A DNA stretch of 5,146 nucleotides from an uncultured Eubacteriales bacterium (GTDB taxonomy: Bacteria; Bacillota_A; Clostridia; Saccharofermentanales; Saccharofermentanaceae), in NCBI GenBank assembly GCA_900313405.1, contig OMQY01000230.1:1-5146 (forward strand). The letters are read 5' to 3'. The notes beneath the pieces were generated by a model. That model did no database searches, was not told the origin of the DNA, and saw only the letters and a list, made by a program, of their open reading frames with translations. This document shows, in pieces, positions 1-5,146 of the stretch. Within the stretch, counting starts at the first letter, position 1; every line of letters starts with the position of its first letter. The position numbers and the translations under genes are program-made.

Positions 1-129
1 TGTTACCCACCGTGGGTAAGGAACCGGGTAAAAACCCGTGAATTTACCTGAATTGTTACCCACCGTGGGTAAGGGGCCGGGTAAAAACCCATGAATTTAC
101 CTGAATTGTTACCCACCGTGGGTAAGGAA
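1..129. repeat. 53-bp tandem repeat array (2.4 units, left end cut)
   Basis: Units start at 1, 54 and 107, an exact 53-bp period. Units 1 and 2 differ at three positions only (22/75, 23/76 and 38/91), so 50 of 53 bases match. The third unit is identical to unit 1 for its first 23 bases and then diverges. Each unit opens with an 8-bp inverted repeat around one base (TTACCCAC-C-GTGGGTAA at 3-19, 56-72 and 109-125). A second small hairpin follows (CGGGT-AAAA-ACCCG at 25-38; in unit 2 its outer pair is lost by the G-to-A change at 91), then a TTACCT at 44-49. The hexamer GGGTAA or its complement therefore occurs four times per unit, in both orientations (one complement copy, TTACCT, differs at its last base). 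There are no variable spacers. Nothing in the sequence shows a function; protein binding, a dispersed intergenic repeat family, or a structured RNA are all possible. The array may extend to the left of the window. Confidence 0.93.
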
Positions 130-177
130 TGAGAACGCCAATTTTAAGACTTGTCAAGTATTTACGGGCAATTGTTA
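107..177. repeat. Diverged third repeat unit with replaced middle
   Basis: The head of the unit (107-129) matches units 1 and 2. Its expected tail, ATTTAC plus a short gap plus AATTGTTA (42-58 and 95-111 in the intact units), reappears at 160-177 with a four-base gap instead of three. The middle, which holds the small CGGGT hairpin in the intact units, is replaced by about 30 unrelated bases at 130-159, so the unit is about 13 bp longer than the others. This is inferred from matching the two ends; the tail match is short and could be partly chance. Confidence 0.55.
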
Positions 178-251
178 TGAATTGTCGGGTTTTGTCGTGA
201 ATTGTCGGCAATTGTGAGCCAATTCTCGAAAAAAAGCACTACCATATATTT
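130..251 (+). other. Leader region of the nuclease-like gene; weak promoter signals only
   Basis: Apart from the decamer array, this stretch offers only weak promoter candidates. TTGTCA at 151-156 matches a -35 box at five of six bases, but the best -10 partner, TATGAA at 176-181, lies at a long 19-bp spacing. TATATT at 245-250 matches a -10 box at five of six bases, but it would start transcription inside the annotated coding region and has no good -35 (TTCTCG at 223-228, 16-bp spacing). No Shine-Dalgarno sequence precedes the ATG at 252. I see no terminator here, and no RNA gene can be supported. Confidence 0.4.
170..230. repeat. 10-bp-phased AATTGT(C) decamer array
   Basis: The motif AATTGT begins at 170, 180, 200 and 210, with TTTTGT at 190 filling the grid and AATTCT at 221 as a degenerate last copy one base out of phase. 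Bases 182-187, 192-197 and 202-207 all read TTGTCG. Longer identities are TGAATTGTCGG (178-188 and 198-208) and GGCAATTGT (167-175 and 207-215). The spacing is close to one helical turn, so all copies would face the same side of the DNA. The array ends about 20 bp before the start codon of the next gene. It could be an operator for a cooperative DNA-binding protein, an intrinsically curved segment, or a decayed tandem repeat. The regular phase is directly visible; function is inference. Confidence 0.85.
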
Positions 252-1028
252 ATGGACACCAGAAGACACTTAGAACTGAAGATCTCATACTACAGGTACC
301 TGTTAACTCAGATGCCTCATGGCGGCTTTGTGTCGATCGGCGGAAAGCGGACAGTGCAGGTGTTCTATATTCCCGGATGTCCTGAGGTTACAAGGAACAA
401 CAAGAAAAGATTCCGGGTCGACACAAAGGCAGGGGCCTTGTGGAGCGATAAGATCCTGCGATACCTCGAGGTCAAAAAGAAGCTGGATGACCTCATGAAG
501 GAGTGGCGTATGTATTATGCCGGAAACCCCAATGCGGATGCATATTCTGCGAGTATGAATTCGGAAGCAAAACTGTCGGCAGGGAAGTGGGAGAGTCTTC
601 GTTCTGAGCAGAACAGCATCAGTCGCAACAGTCCCATGATCTATAAGGGGCAGCACTTCAGATCAAAGAACGAGATCATAGCCTGCCAGATCATTGAGGA
701 GATGGGGTATCAGTTTAAGACTGAGGTCGAGATCAGGGATGTTGCCATGGATCGTAAAACAGGTAATATGCGAGAAGTACTTTTATTCCCGGATGTATCT
801 TTCCTTGTTCCTGAGATCAACAAGATCGTTATGCTGGAGATTGACGGGGCAATGGATAACGATGATTACCGGGTAAAGGCGGAAATGCGAAGGAAGAACT
901 ATATCGAGAGCGGGTTCGAAGAAGGTAAGGATGTCCTGTTTTATCGAATATCTTCAGGCGGGGGTATCGATGCTGACACATTAAGAGAAATCATCGAGCA
1001 CGGTATTGTCAGGAATCTTCCCCGCTGA
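252..1028 (+). CDS. PD-(D/E)XK nuclease-like protein, 258 aa
   Basis: A probable metal-dependent DNA-acting nuclease-fold protein; its substrate and biological role are unknown. The N-terminal half (about 1-125) contains a conserved-looking segment near 20-45 followed by a charged helical stretch (about 65-90) that may form a coiled coil. The C-terminal half carries the nuclease-like signature: RSKNE at 137-141 (Glu141), FPD at 179-181 (Asp181), LEIDG at 195-199 (Glu196), then Asp204-Asp205-Tyr206 and a basic RRKNY run at 213-217. This matches a family of small Clostridia proteins in which RSK.E, PD and an E-x-H/D-G element recur; the usual third catalytic Lys of E-x-K is Asp198 here. The length fits that two-part architecture, so it looks complete. 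ATG 252 is the first start after an in-frame TGA at 198-200, but it has no Shine-Dalgarno; Met21 (312) is an alternative with no better site. It stands apart from the downstream operon by 81 bp and shows no functional link to it. The fold call is fairly firm; nuclease activity is inferred. Confidence 0.75.
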   Translation: MDTRRHLELKISYYRYLLTQMPHGGFVSIGGKRTVQVFYIPGCPEVTRNNKKRFRVDTKAGALWSDKILRYLEVKKKLDDLMKEWRMYYAGNPNADAYSASMNSEAKLSAGKWESLRSEQNSISRNSPMIYKGQHFRSKNEIIACQIIEEMGYQFKTEVEIRDVAMDRKTGNMREVLLFPDVSFLVPEINKIVMLEIDGAMDNDDYRVKAEMRRKNYIESGFEEGKDVLFYRISSGGGIDADTLREIIEHGIVRNLPR

Positions 1029-1040
1029 CATGAATCCCGT

Positions 1041-1061
1041 GAGTGTATCTCGAGTGTATCT
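1041..1061. repeat. 11-bp-spaced direct repeat GAGTGTATCT
   Basis: Two perfect copies of GAGTGTATCT lie at 1041-1050 and 1052-1061, separated by one base, so they sit about one helical turn apart. They lie roughly 25-45 bp upstream of the possible -10 element of the glycosyltransferase operon, where an activator or repressor site would be plausible. A CTCGAG palindrome spans the junction (1049-1054). The regulatory role is inference. Confidence 0.6.
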
Positions 1062-1082
1062 GATGAATTGATCATGTCGGTG

Positions 1083-1091
1083 TGATATAGT
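1083..1091 (+). promoter_or_regulatory. Possible extended -10 promoter for the glycosyltransferase operon
   Basis: TGATATAGT fits an extended -10 element (TG, one base, then TATAGT with five of six consensus bases). No -35 stands at 16-18 bp; TTGATC at 1068-1073 is only 12 bp upstream of the hexamer. Transcription would begin near 1098, leaving a leader of about a dozen bases that starts almost at the ribosome binding site, which is unusually short. No terminator hairpin separates this gap from the upstream gene, so read-through is also possible. Confidence 0.27.
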
Positions 1092-1098
1092 ATTTCTC

Positions 1099-1104
1099 GG
1101 AGGG
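1099..1104 (+). promoter_or_regulatory. Strong ribosome binding site for the GT-C-like gene
   Basis: GGAGGG ends five bases before the ATG at 1110. An in-frame TGA at 1083-1085 excludes any longer product, so this site fixes the start. It contrasts with the absent site in front of the nuclease-like gene. Confidence 0.85.
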
Positions 1105-1109
1105 AAGGT

Positions 1110-2762
1110 ATGAGAGTCAAGGATGAGCTTAAACTAAACGGCAGCAGGCGGGATTATGCCGGCATTGCCGCAACAGTGATCGGAGCACTGATCCCGATCG
1201 CTGTTCTTCTGCCTGTTATCATGGTCAGCAGCGGCATCGTTCTTTTCCCGGATGAAGTCGGTTACTGGGCCGATGCCATGACTATGGCGGGACATGATTG
1301 GTCAACTGTCGCTGAGCTTTTCCCGTGGTATTCATACGGCTACAGTATCTTGTTGACTCCGCTTATCTCGGTCATCGATGATCCGACTGTTATCTACAGA
1401 GCCGGTCTGATCCTTAATCTGATAATGATCGAAGCGACTTATTTAATGTGGATAGGCCTGAGCAGACGGTTCTGTCCCGATCTTAAGCGATATGTCAGCG
1501 CCCTTATCTCTGCTTCAGCGGTGTGCCTGCCTACGTATCTGACCTACGCCGGGATCAACCTTCCTGAGATATGCCTGGTCTTCTGTTTTACGGCATTGCT
1601 TTACGTTTTCTGTTCATATATCGACAAACCTTCCGTATTCAAAGGGATCCTTCTGGGTTTCCTTACGATCTGGCTATATGCGATCCACAACAGGACGGTC
1701 GGTATCGTTCTGGCGATTGTCATTTGTATGGTTCTGCTTCTCATATCCGGAAGGCTCAAACCATCAGACATCGCTGTCTATATGGGAACAGCGGCCGTTC
1801 TGACGGCGGCGTTTATCCTGGGCAAAGACGCTCTGACTGACAGGCTCTGGCCAAACGGGATAATGGCTGCCAATGAAGCCGGCGATCAGGTGGATAAGAT
1901 CAAGACCGCACTGACGTTTAAGGGTGCGGGGAAGCTTATGCTCCTTATCTTCTCCCAGTTCGGATCTATCAGCGTATCGACGTTGGGACTGATGCCGTTG
2001 GGACTTGCGTTCACGACGACAAAGGCGATCGGTTCAATAAAGAGCAGGAAGATCGCCGATGCCATACAGTATCTGTTCATCACTATGAGTTTTGTTTTTA
2101 CGCTGGGCATCAGCAGCTTGTTCGTTATCGAACCGAACAGGATAGATCAGCTTGTATATACGCGTTACATCGATACTGTCACGGGGATCCTCTGCATATG
2201 CGGTTTCTTATGGATAATGAGGATCAACAGCAGAAGGGATGCAATTGTGTCATGCGTGGTAACGGGCGCATCTGTTGTCGTCGGTATGCTCTGTGCGTCA
2301 GTCCTGGCAGATCATTTCGATAAGCTCGAAAACTATAATTATGTGAATGCACCGGGACTGTCGAGACTGTATCTGGTAAACGGAAGCGACTTTAAGTCTT
2401 ATATCTCATTAATGCTCATATTTGTACTGCTGCTTCCTGCGGCAGGATACCTCGGAAGAAACAAGAAAGCTCTTACGGCCTCCGTGTCGGCGGCTGTTGT
2501 GGCAGTGATACTGATCTATATGGCATATCCAACCGTTGACTGGGTCAAGGACAGACAGGACGTTTATAAGGCGTCAAACGGATATCTGGAGGAGATAAGA
2601 GACAGCGGTAAGGATGTGTACTGCGATGCCGATACCGATGTTGAATTCCTGGAGTATGCTGCGTACAGACTATATGATGTGAAGATACGCAACGTGTATG
2701 AAGAAGATAACAGACAAATCAACGAAGATTATGTTATCCTTGAATCAGCTATTGAGGAGTGA
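1110..2762 (+). CDS. Polytopic GT-C-like membrane glycosyltransferase, 550 aa
   Basis: Probably transfers a sugar from a polyprenyl-phosphate donor to an acceptor on the outer face of the cytoplasmic membrane. About twelve or thirteen hydrophobic segments can be drawn (for example 17-40, 94-117, 127-147, 150-170, 195-213, 221-238, 274-300, 320-340, 352-370, 378-400, 430-447 and 455-473), then a hydrophilic tail of about 75 residues (474-550). The first external loop carries FPDEVGYW at 46-53, with the acidic pair Asp48-Glu49 in the place where GT-C enzymes keep their catalytic acid, followed by a Trp/Tyr-rich stretch WYSYGYS at 73-79. HNR at 193-195 and YTRYID at 350-355 resemble positions often conserved in related membrane proteins of glycan clusters. 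I do not recognise a named family. The gene is first in the cluster, and the next gene, six bases on, encodes a likely maker of the lipid-linked donor, which supports the assignment. A polymerase or another non-enzymatic polytopic protein remains possible; activity and sugar are unknown. Confidence 0.7.
   Translation: MRVKDELKLNGSRRDYAGIAATVIGALIPIAVLLPVIMVSSGIVLFPDEVGYWADAMTMAGHDWSTVAELFPWYSYGYSILLTPLISVIDDPTVIYRAGLILNLIMIEATYLMWIGLSRRFCPDLKRYVSALISASAVCLPTYLTYAGINLPEICLVFCFTALLYVFCSYIDKPSVFKGILLGFLTIWLYAIHNRTVGIVLAIVICMVLLLISGRLKPSDIAVYMGTAAVLTAAFILGKDALTDRLWPNGIMAANEAGDQVDKIKTALTFKGAGKLMLLIFSQFGSISVSTLGLMPLGLAFTTTKAIGSIKSRKIADAIQYLFITMSFVFTLGISSLFVIEPNRIDQLVYTRYIDTVTGILCICGFLWIMRINSRRDAIVSCVVTGASVVVGMLCASVLADHFDKLENYNYVNAPGLSRLYLVNGSDFKSYISLMLIFVLLLPAAGYLGRNKKALTASVSAAVVAVILIYMAYPTVDWVKDRQDVYKASNGYLEEIRDSGKDVYCDADTDVEFLEYAAYRLYDVKIRNVYEEDNRQINEDYVILESAIEE
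2754..2759 (+). promoter_or_regulatory. Ribosome binding site overlapping the end of the upstream gene
   Basis: GAGGAG lies in the last codons of the GT-C-like gene, directly before its TGA at 2760-2762, and nine bases before the ATG at 2769. The placement supports translational coupling of the two genes and supports 2769 as the start. Confidence 0.75.
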
Positions 2763-2768
2763 CCGATC

Positions 2769-3740
2769 ATGAAGCTTATCATACAGATACCATGTTATAA
2801 CGAAGAAGAGACATTGCATCTTGCATTTAACGATCTGCCCCGAAGTATCGAGGGGATAGATACGATCGAGTATCTGTGCATCAACGACGGAAGCACTGAC
2901 GGAACTGTAGCCAAGGCCAGGGAACTGGGCTTCGACCATATCGTATCCTTTAAGCAGAACAAGGGTCTCGCGAGCGGTTTTATGGCAGGTATAGATGCTT
3001 GCCTCCATCTTGGAGCCGATATCATCGTAAATACTGATGCCGATAATCAGTACTGCGGAGCAGATATAGAGAAGCTCGTAAGACCGATACTGGATGAGAA
3101 GGCCGACATCGTCATAGGATCGAGGCCGATCGATTCGACGGAGCATTTCTCCTGGAAAAAGAAAAAGTTCCAGCATCTCGGAAGTTGGGTCGTCAGGGTC
3201 GCATCCGGGACGGACATTCCCGATGCTCCAAGCGGGTTCAGGGCATATTCCAGAGCTGCCGCTCTTCGCATCAATGTTGTTAATAACTATACCTATACTC
3301 TCGAGACGATCATTCAGGCCGGCAATAACAAGACGGCCATGACATCTGTCCCGATAACTACAAATCCGGAGACCAGACCTTCGAGGCTTTTCTCGAGCAT
3401 GTGGCGGTACATGAAGAGATCGGCTGCGGTTATCACGAGATCTTTCATCATGTATAAGCCTTTAAAGTTCTTCGGAACTCTCGGTTTGCTCTTTATCATG
3501 GCAGGTCTTATTCCCGGAATAAGGTTCCTGGTCTTGTTCTTCAGCGGTGAAGGTGAAGGCCATATCCAGTCGCTGATCCTTACCGCTATCCTTATGATGA
3601 TGGGATTTATGACGATCGTAATGGGTCTTCTCGGAGATACGATCGCTTCGAATCGTAAGATCCTCGAAGATGTTCAGTACAGGGTCAGGAAGATGGAGTG
3701 CGGCAGCTTCTCTTCCGATGAGGATACCGGAGAAGGGTAA
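2769..3740 (+). CDS. GT2 family glycosyltransferase, DPM1/GtrB-like, 323 aa
   Basis: Likely transfers a sugar from a nucleotide-sugar to polyprenyl phosphate at the inner face of the membrane, giving a lipid-linked donor. The GT-A domain begins at residue 3. IPCYNEEETL (7-16) and NDGSTDGT (39-46) form the nucleotide-binding part; TDADNQY (89-95) holds the metal-binding D-x-D (Asp90, Asp92). GSRP (117-120), DAPSGFRAYSR (152-162) and YTYTLET (174-180) are acceptor-side motifs that I recognise from a well-populated DPM1-like subfamily. The R-x-SRL run (203-207) and the basic stretch after it lead to two membrane segments (about 233-257 and 267-290), the arrangement of GtrB/ArnC-type polyprenyl-phosphate glycosyltransferases. 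A charged tail of about 30 residues follows. The length is normal for that group. The stop codon overlaps the start of the next gene by one base (TAATG). Sugar specificity cannot be read; a direct glycan-transfer role is the main alternative. Confidence 0.87.
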   Translation: MKLIIQIPCYNEEETLHLAFNDLPRSIEGIDTIEYLCINDGSTDGTVAKARELGFDHIVSFKQNKGLASGFMAGIDACLHLGADIIVNTDADNQYCGADIEKLVRPILDEKADIVIGSRPIDSTEHFSWKKKKFQHLGSWVVRVASGTDIPDAPSGFRAYSRAAALRINVVNNYTYTLETIIQAGNNKTAMTSVPITTNPETRPSRLFSSMWRYMKRSAAVITRSFIMYKPLKFFGTLGLLFIMAGLIPGIRFLVLFFSGEGEGHIQSLILTAILMMMGFMTIVMGLLGDTIASNRKILEDVQYRVRKMECGSFSSDEDTGEG

Positions 3741-4840
3741 TGGCTGACAGGAAGATCAAGCTTCTATACATTACCCGTAAATATCCGCCGGCTGTGGGCG
3801 GAATGGAGAACTTCGCATATAATCTCTATAACGGCTTTGATCCTGACATTGTCGACAAGAAGATCATTAAGCTTGGCGGACGTCAGAGCAATCTTTTATG
3901 GTTCTTCCCGTATGCATTCTTCAGGACGCTCTTTACGGCACGGAAGTATGACGTGATACTTGTGGGCGATGCGGTATTATCAGCGATCGGTTCTGCCGCG
4001 AAAAGGGTCTCGCCGCGCACGACGGTTGCCGTGAATGTTTTCGGGCTGGATATCACATATTCCAACAAACTGTATCAGTGGTATCTGAGGCGGTTCTATA
4101 ACAGGTTCGACAAGTACATATCGATCAGTCAGGATACTGATGATCAACTGCATAAACGGGGAGATTACGATTCATGTATTATTACCCCCGGCGTGGAAGT
4201 TACCGGTGAGTTCATCGATAAGGACAGCCGTGTTTTCCGTGACCGTTATGGAATAGGAGCGGATCAGCTGATGCTGATAACTGTCGGGCGCCTGGTAAAG
4301 CGTAAAGGCGTCGAATGGTTTATCCGTAATGTTCTGCCGCGACTTACTGACGTTGATTACAGGTATGTCGTGATAGGACAGGGCGAAGAAGAGAAGCATA
4401 TAAAGGAAGCCATAGAGGAGACGGGGCTTGGCGGGAAGGTCATCATGACCGGAAGAGTAGATAGTGATTCTCTCGAGAATGCTTACACGGAAGCGGATAT
4501 CTTTGTCATGCCTAATATCCGTGTTGAAGGAAATATGGAAGGATTCGGCATCGTGGCATCGGAGGCGAGTGCTCACGAGGATATAGTCATTGCTTCGAGT
4601 ATAGAAGGTATCCGTGATGCCATAAAGAACGGATGCAACGGGATACTGGTCGACAGCAGGGATGCCGGGGCCTTCGAGAGGGCCATCCGAGACGTAGACG
4701 GGAGGCGGGATGAATACAGGGAGAAGGCCCGGGAGTTCTCGAGCTACACACGGAATAACTATTCATGGAACGGTATCTGTAAGCAGTATGTTGAGCTGTT
4801 CGTAAACATGAGGAGAGCGGATGATGGACAAAAAGGTTGA
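3740..4840 (+). CDS. GT4 family glycosyltransferase, 366 aa
   Basis: A cytoplasmic or membrane-peripheral retaining glycosyltransferase with the two-Rossmann GT-B fold, probably adding a sugar from a nucleotide donor to a lipid-linked or glycan acceptor. The N-terminal domain opens with KLLYITRKYPPAVGGMENF (7-25), whose PP-x-x-GG-x-E stretch forms the glycine-rich acceptor/phosphate loop. The C-terminal domain begins near TVGRLVKRKGVE (181-192), continues with VIGQGEEE (211-218) and TGRV (237-240), and carries the E-x7-E motif with Glu267 and Glu275 (EGFGIVASE), the hallmark donor-binding pair of GT4. No membrane segment is evident; the basic, aromatic stretch at about 54-69 may contact the membrane. 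The length is typical. GGAG at 3729-3732 stands seven bases before the ATG, and the ATG shares one base with the preceding TAA, so translation is probably coupled. The substrate is unknown. PimB- or capsule-type enzymes are the nearest general analogues I can name. Confidence 0.9.
   Translation: MADRKIKLLYITRKYPPAVGGMENFAYNLYNGFDPDIVDKKIIKLGGRQSNLLWFFPYAFFRTLFTARKYDVILVGDAVLSAIGSAAKRVSPRTTVAVNVFGLDITYSNKLYQWYLRRFYNRFDKYISISQDTDDQLHKRGDYDSCIITPGVEVTGEFIDKDSRVFRDRYGIGADQLMLITVGRLVKRKGVEWFIRNVLPRLTDVDYRYVVIGQGEEEKHIKEAIEETGLGGKVIMTGRVDSDSLENAYTEADIFVMPNIRVEGNMEGFGIVASEASAHEDIVIASSIEGIRDAIKNGCNGILVDSRDAGAFERAIRDVDGRRDEYREKAREFSSYTRNNYSWNGICKQYVELFVNMRRADDGQKG
4811..4815 (+). promoter_or_regulatory. 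Ribosome binding site for the last gene, inside the GT4 gene
   Basis: AGGAG lies within the GT4 coding region, five bases before ATG 4821 and eight before ATG 4824. Both starts are in the same frame and the second has the more usual spacing, so the true start could be either; the protein changes by one Met only. Confidence 0.65.
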
Positions 4841-5146
4841 CGCCAAAAAGACAGTCCGTATCCTCGGAAACATAGTAACCGTGATCGCCATCGTATTCAT
4901 TGCGGTCAGGCTGTACAGGATGCGCGTCGATATTTCCGTTCTCGGGACCGGAAAAACGATTGCCGTTCTGGCATTGGCGTTCATCTTTCAACTTCTTCTG
5001 GTCATACTGTCATCGATCCCCTGGATCACGATAGTTAACGCATTGAGCGGCAAACGAATCAGGATCAGGGAGTCTTTGCCGGTGTTCACTAAGGCCAACC
5101 TCTATAAATACATTCCCGGTAATGTTTTCCAGTATGTCGGACGTAA
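4821..5146 (+). CDS. LPG-synthase-TM / AglD-like membrane protein, 5' part only
   Basis: Only the first 108 codons are in the window and the reading frame stays open to the edge. After a short basic N-terminus there is a hydrophobic segment (about 14-32), a second one (about 46-75), a basic loop with RIRIRES (79-85), and then KANLYKYIPGNVFQYVGR (91-108). The YIPGN-x-x-Q-x-VGR element is the signature I recognise from the lysylphosphatidylglycerol-synthase transmembrane family (the membrane domain of MprF; stand-alone relatives such as archaeal AglD and UPF0104 proteins). Stand-alone members usually have about 300-350 residues and often sit beside glycosyltransferases, where a flippase-like or lipid-handling role has been suggested; their biochemistry is poorly settled. 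The gene overlaps the GT4 gene by about 17-20 bases in another frame, consistent with operon membership. Whether a C-terminal catalytic domain follows cannot be seen. Confidence 0.78.
   Translation, partial: MMDKKVDAKKTVRILGNIVTVIAIVFIAVRLYRMRVDISVLGTGKTIAVLALAFIFQLLLVILSSIPWITIVNALSGKRIRIRESLPVFTKANLYKYIPGNVFQYVGR

Larger units (their letters stand above)
1110..5146 (+). other. Putative lipid-linked glycan operon (four genes, right end open)
   Basis: The four genes lie on one strand with a 6-bp gap, a 1-bp overlap and an overlap of about 20 bp, each with its own ribosome binding site and no room for internal promoters or terminators. The pairing of a polyprenyl-phosphate glycosyltransferase (2769-3740) with a GT-C-like protein (1110-2762) is a known functional partnership for extracytoplasmic glycosylation. 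The GT4 enzyme and the LPG-TM-like protein point to a lipid or envelope acceptor. The absence of sugar-nucleotide synthesis, Wzx/Wzy or ABC-transporter genes in view argues against calling it a capsule cluster. The operon continues past the right edge. Confidence 0.75.

Noticed and set aside
25..38. Transcription terminator hairpin CGGGT-AAAA-ACCCG
   Set aside because: The stem is only five pairs (four in the second unit) and is not followed by a U-rich tract on either strand.
1..129. CRISPR array
   Set aside because: The 53-bp units are contiguous and nearly identical with no variable spacers, and no cas genes are in view.
210..219. Lac-operator-like half site AATTGTGAGC
   Set aside because: It matches the left half of the E. 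coli lac operator by chance as one member of the decamer grid; the right half is absent and no LacI-type gene is in view.
694..876. Small sense-strand frame inside the nuclease-like gene (60 codons) and another at 1571-1840
   Set aside because: Both overlap conserved coding sequence in a different frame and their products look like shadow translations.
4172..4576. Antisense reading frame of 134 codons, and others at 2745-3176, 4587-4991 and 303-656
   Set aside because: They lie wholly or mostly over strong family-recognisable genes on the other strand, have no ribosome binding sites of note, and their translations resemble no family.
4941..4958. Walker A-like LGTGKT in the LPG-TM-like protein (residues 41-46)
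   Set aside because: It lies at the start of a membrane segment, lacks the full GxxxxGK[ST] spacing (only three residues sit before GK), and there is no P-loop fold around it.
252..5146. A new defence system built from the nuclease-like protein and the membrane operon
   Set aside because: The nuclease-like gene is separated from the operon by an 81-bp gap with its own possible promoter, and all four downstream genes fit ordinary glycan or envelope synthesis; nothing links them functionally.

Overview
The window looks like a chromosomal segment of a Gram-positive anaerobe of the Clostridia, possibly Lachnospiraceae or Oscillospiraceae. The clues are strong GGAGG-type ribosome binding sites, tightly packed co-directional genes, mixed-GC codon use with many AGG, ATA and ATC codons, and a small nuclease-fold protein of a type I associate with that class. 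This assignment comes from recognition only; there is no rRNA or marker gene here.

Positions 1-251 hold no gene and are unusually repetitive. Two full 53-bp tandem units and the head of a third (1-129) each carry a 17-bp near-perfect palindrome. The third unit then continues in diverged form to about 177 and runs into about six copies of an AATTGT-type motif spaced almost exactly 10 bp apart (170-230). The left end of the array is cut by the window edge.

Positions 252-1028 encode a 258-residue protein with a PD-(D/E)XK nuclease-like C-terminal domain. It lacks a recognisable ribosome binding site. An 81-bp gap follows, containing an 11-bp-spaced direct repeat and a possible extended -10 promoter.

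Positions 1110-5146 hold four same-strand genes that look like one operon (gaps of 6 bp, -1 bp and about -20 bp): a polytopic GT-C-like membrane glycosyltransferase, a DPM1/GtrB-like GT2 transferase with two C-terminal membrane segments, a GT4 glycosyltransferase, and the start of a membrane protein of the lysylphosphatidylglycerol-synthase-TM / AglD-like family, truncated by the window. The most economical model is that the GT2 enzyme charges a polyprenyl phosphate with a sugar, the GT-C protein uses that donor on the outer face of the membrane, the GT4 enzyme adds a sugar from a nucleotide donor in the cytoplasm, and the last protein has a membrane lipid or glycolipid role. The product (surface glycan, glycolipid or glycosylated polymer) cannot be read from the sequence.

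The coding genes belong to recognisable families. The least explained part of the window is the layered repeat region at 1-230.
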